Shown piece after piece: positions 62,362 to 64,000 of a stretch of DNA of 64,000 bases. The stretch's first letter is position 1, and every line of letters starts with the position of its first letter. This DNA comes from Pelomonas sp. SE-A7 (GTDB lineage Bacteria > Pseudomonadota > Gammaproteobacteria > Burkholderiales > Burkholderiaceae_C). The translations under genes were made by a program, and so were the position numbers. The DNA lies in the NCBI RefSeq assembly GCF_030345705.1, contig NZ_JAUASW010000001.1, positions 124,001 through 188,000 on the forward strand. Reading direction: 5' to 3'. The notes beneath the pieces are model-generated. The model was not told the origin of the DNA. It made no database searches and saw nothing but the letters and a program-made list of their open reading frames with translations.

Positions 62362-63408
62362 TCAAAGCAGGATGGCCGAAGCCTTGGCGGCACGCGCAAA
62401 GCTCTCGTCCACGTATTTCTCGTAGGCCACCGGTGCCTTCAGGGTGCCGGCATCCATGGACAGCTGCATCAGCTCGTCGAACTCGGCGCGGATCATGCGC
62501 AGGTCGCCATAGGTCACGCGGTCGGTCGGGTTCTCCATCACGAAGCGGATGATGTTGGGGTCCTGATTGAAGAACTTGCGGCCGGCCGCAATGGCCACGG
62601 CCTTCTCGCGGTTGGCCTGCTGCTGGTCCAGCCACTGGCCGGCGCCCAGTACGGTGTTGACCAGGTCCTGGACCATGGGCCGGTTCTCGCGCACCAGTTC
62701 CTCGCGCACGGTCAGCACGCAGCAGATGTAGTTGCGCCATTCGTCGCGGGTCATGCGCAGCACCCGGGCATAGCCGGCACGCTGGGCGGCGGCACCGAAG
62801 GGCTCGCCGGTGCAATAGGCATCCACTGCCTTGGCATACAGGGCCGCCGGCATGTCGGGCGGCGGCATCTCGACGATCTGCAGGTCCTTGGGCGACATGC
62901 CTTCCAGCGCCAGCATCTTGCGCAGGAACAGGAAGTCCACCGCGAAGCGGCTGGGGATGGCGATGCGCTTGCCGGTCAGGTCCTTGAACTTCTTGTAGGG
63001 CGAATCGGTTCTGACCATGATCACCGCACCCGAGCGATGGCCCAGCGAGACGATCTTGACCGGGATCTTCTTGTCCGCCAGGTCCATCACCAGCGGCGCC
63101 AGCATGTAGGCCGCCTGGATGCGCCCGGTCATCAAGGACTCCTTGATCTCGGGCCAGCCGTTGTACTTGCTGAACTCGTAGTCGTACTTGGGGCCGCCGC
63201 TCTTGTCGGCCGCATTGGCCGCCCCCCTGGCCATGCAGGCCACGGGCAGGGTCAGGTTGCAGGTGACAGGCAGGCCGCCCACTTGCAGGGGCTTGGCGGC
63301 GGCCCGGGCTGCGCTGCTGGCTCCCAGCATTGGGAGGCCGGCGGCCAGGGCGCGCTGCAGCAGCAGGCGGCGGTCGGGGTCGGGAAGAGAGGGCGGAGCG
63401 GGAAACAT
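62362..63408 (-). CDS. ABC transporter solute-binding protein, NitT/TauT (NrtA/CmpA-like)
   Basis: A 348-residue periplasmic binding protein with an export signal (RRLLLQRALAAGLPMLGASSAARA) bearing a twin arginine. The body is of the NMT1/THI5-NrtA type: EIKESLMTGRIQAAYMLAPLV, LTGKRIAIPSRFAVDFLFLR and DAYCTGEPFGAAAQRAGYA. The region LPVTCNLTLPVACMARGAAN has two cysteines and a methionine near the mature N-terminus. The ligand is unknown; nitrate, bicarbonate, sulfonates or a copper-related compound are possible. First gene of the five-gene operon. Confidence 0.85.
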   Translation of the reverse strand: MFPAPPSLPDPDRRLLLQRALAAGLPMLGASSAARAAAKPLQVGGLPVTCNLTLPVACMARGAANAADKSGGPKYDYEFSKYNGWPEIKESLMTGRIQAAYMLAPLVMDLADKKIPVKIVSLGHRSGAVIMVRTDSPYKKFKDLTGKRIAIPSRFAVDFLFLRKMLALEGMSPKDLQIVEMPPPDMPAALYAKAVDAYCTGEPFGAAAQRAGYARVLRMTRDEWRNYICCVLTVREELVRENRPMVQDLVNTVLGAGQWLDQQQANREKAVAIAAGRKFFNQDPNIIRFVMENPTDRVTYGDLRMIRAEFDELMQLSMDAGTLKAPVAYEKYVDESFARAAKASAILL

Positions 63409-63626
63409 CGGAACTGCTGGGGCCGCGGACCCCCGGATTCTGGGCCAGACCCGGCCTTCGCCGAATCGGCATTTGCGCGGGGCGGCCTCGGGGTCCATGG
63501 GCGATTGAAGGCCCCCGCGCCGCCGTGATCTATTGCCGACCGCGAGAGCATTGATTGATTTAATGCGAATTGCTTGAAAATTCCATTGAATGATCGATTT
63601 GATTGATTTATAGTTCGACGCATTCA
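63409..63626. other. Upstream region with 12-bp direct repeats
   Basis: Non-coding, and abruptly A/T-rich from about 63549 to 63620. It holds two perfect copies of TTGATTGATTTA at 63551-63562 and 63599-63610, 48 bp apart centre to centre (about 4.5 helical turns). It is shared by the divergent ABC operon and the rightward truncated gene, so it probably contains both promoters and a regulator site. Confidence 0.6.
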
Positions 63627-63898
63627 CAGCCCAGCGCAGGCTGCGCCTCGAGGCCCAACCCGAGGCGATATAGAACTCCTGGGGAGGAGGCGGCTGCTGC
63701 AGCGATATTTGAGCGCGCGGCCGGGTATTGCGGCAGGCCCGTCCAGTGCCAAGTGCACACTGCGGACGGCCTGCCGCGAGTTACCGATGCCTCCACTAGC
63801 CAGTGGAGGGGCTCCCACCAAATGGTGATACGGCAGCCCAGGCCGGCGGCGCAAAGTGCGGCTCTCGCGGCAGCAGTTCAGCCGCTCAGGAGCCGGAC
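63627..63898 (+). ncRNA. Candidate structured RNA leader
   Basis: A run of hairpins upstream of a truncated gene: CAGCC/GGCTG (63627-63643), CGCCTCG/CGAGGCG (63644-63667), CTCCT/AGGAG with GGGG loop (63676-63689), a long interrupted stem of about 18 bp (63730-63777), CCTCCACT/AGTGGAGG (63790-63809) and CACCA/TGGTG (63816-63827). No known riboswitch consensus was recognised. It may be a regulatory 5' UTR, an sRNA, or a chance result of high GC. Confidence 0.4.
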
Positions 63899-64000
63899 AT
63901 GCATTTCCAAGAAGTCGATGCGGGCGACTACCGGATCTACGCCGGCGCCGTCGAAAGGCCCAGGGCCTATGGCTATGTGGCCGCCGTGGTCGTGATGCGG
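63899..64000 (+). CDS. Hypothetical protein, 3' end outside window
   Basis: The first 34 residues of a gene that runs off the right edge (MHFQEVDAGDYRIYAGAVER then PRAYGYVAAVVV). AGGAG lies six bases before the ATG, which supports the start. Too little is visible to assign a family. It follows a 270-bp hairpin-rich leader. Confidence 0.6.
   Translation, partial: MHFQEVDAGDYRIYAGAVERPRAYGYVAAVVVMR

Noticed and set aside
63627..63898. Known riboswitch (TPP, cobalamin, glycine, fluoride, molybdenum cofactor)
   Set aside because: None of the conserved core sequences I know for these classes could be found.

Overview
The window is dense, GC-rich chromosomal DNA from a betaproteobacterium of the order Burkholderiales. 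The best guess is the Rubrivivax/Leptothrix/Roseateles branch. This rests on the gene families (DUF3460 next to ScpA, HemX/HemY downstream of hemCD, a PEP-CTERM exported protein, DUF2917, AlgZ/AlgR-type LytS/LytTR pair) and on the order gmk-rpoZ-spoT beside yicC. It was read by eye, without database searches. I see no prophage, insertion sequence, rRNA or CRISPR array. Intergenic spaces are mostly short and 1-4 nt start/stop overlaps are common.

Layout. 1-3.3 kb: the 5' part of a KefB/C-type antiporter with its KefF-like flavoprotein, an orphan ParA ATPase, a MaoC-like hydratase and a LuxR-type response regulator. 3.3-6.4 kb: a three-gene oxidoreductase unit (GMC flavoenzyme, small subunit, DUF1080) that fits oxidation of sugars or glycosides followed by 3-keto-glycoside cleavage. 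6.5-11.8 kb: scpA, DUF3460, a SulP transporter, metG and a small basic protein with a TTG start. 11.8-14.5 kb: a 645-bp intergenic region with a DnaA-box-like inverted repeat, then minCDE and a terminator. 14.7-18.5 kb: serine hydrolase, 2Fe-2S ferredoxin, YgjP-like protease, dusC and an MmcQ/YjbR protein. 18.6-20.8 kb: a PEP-CTERM protein behind a clear sigma-54 promoter, convergent with dinB. 20.8-26.5 kb: bacteriohemerythrin-argH, a LytS/LytTR two-component pair with an ATP-grasp gene between its halves, and a decayed gene.

26.5-33.9 kb: ppc divergent from hemC-hemD-hemX-hemY, then two tandem tRNA-Arg(ACG) genes and a terminator. 33.9-39.9 kb: a CaiB-type CoA racemase/transferase, greB, spoT, rpoZ, gmk and yicC. 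39.9-44.5 kb: a Ser/Thr kinase and PP2C phosphatase pair, rph, rdgB and hemW. 44.4-51.5 kb: a LysR regulator, a small membrane ORF overlapping a SnoaL-like gene, cheRDB, a diguanylate cyclase coupled to a FlhG/MinD-like ATPase, a truncated hemoglobin and a TonB-like protein. 51.7-56.1 kb: Smr protein, radC, fkpB, ispH, serS and tRNA-Ser(CGA). 56.3-57.8 kb: a large secreted Ala/Thr/Gly-rich protein, possibly S-layer-like. 57.9-64 kb: a LysR regulator, DUF2917-GNAT, and an operon combining a NitT/TauT-type ABC transporter with a Sco1-like protein and a cupredoxin. The last 400 bp hold a hairpin-rich leader before a truncated gene.

Most genes are housekeeping: tetrapyrrole synthesis, division-site placement, stringent response, translation and isoprenoid synthesis. 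The parts that deserve a second look are the ABC-Sco-cupredoxin operon, the structured leader at the right edge, the GMC/DUF1080 unit, the ATP-grasp gene inside the two-component operon, the sigma-54 PEP-CTERM promoter and the secreted surface protein.
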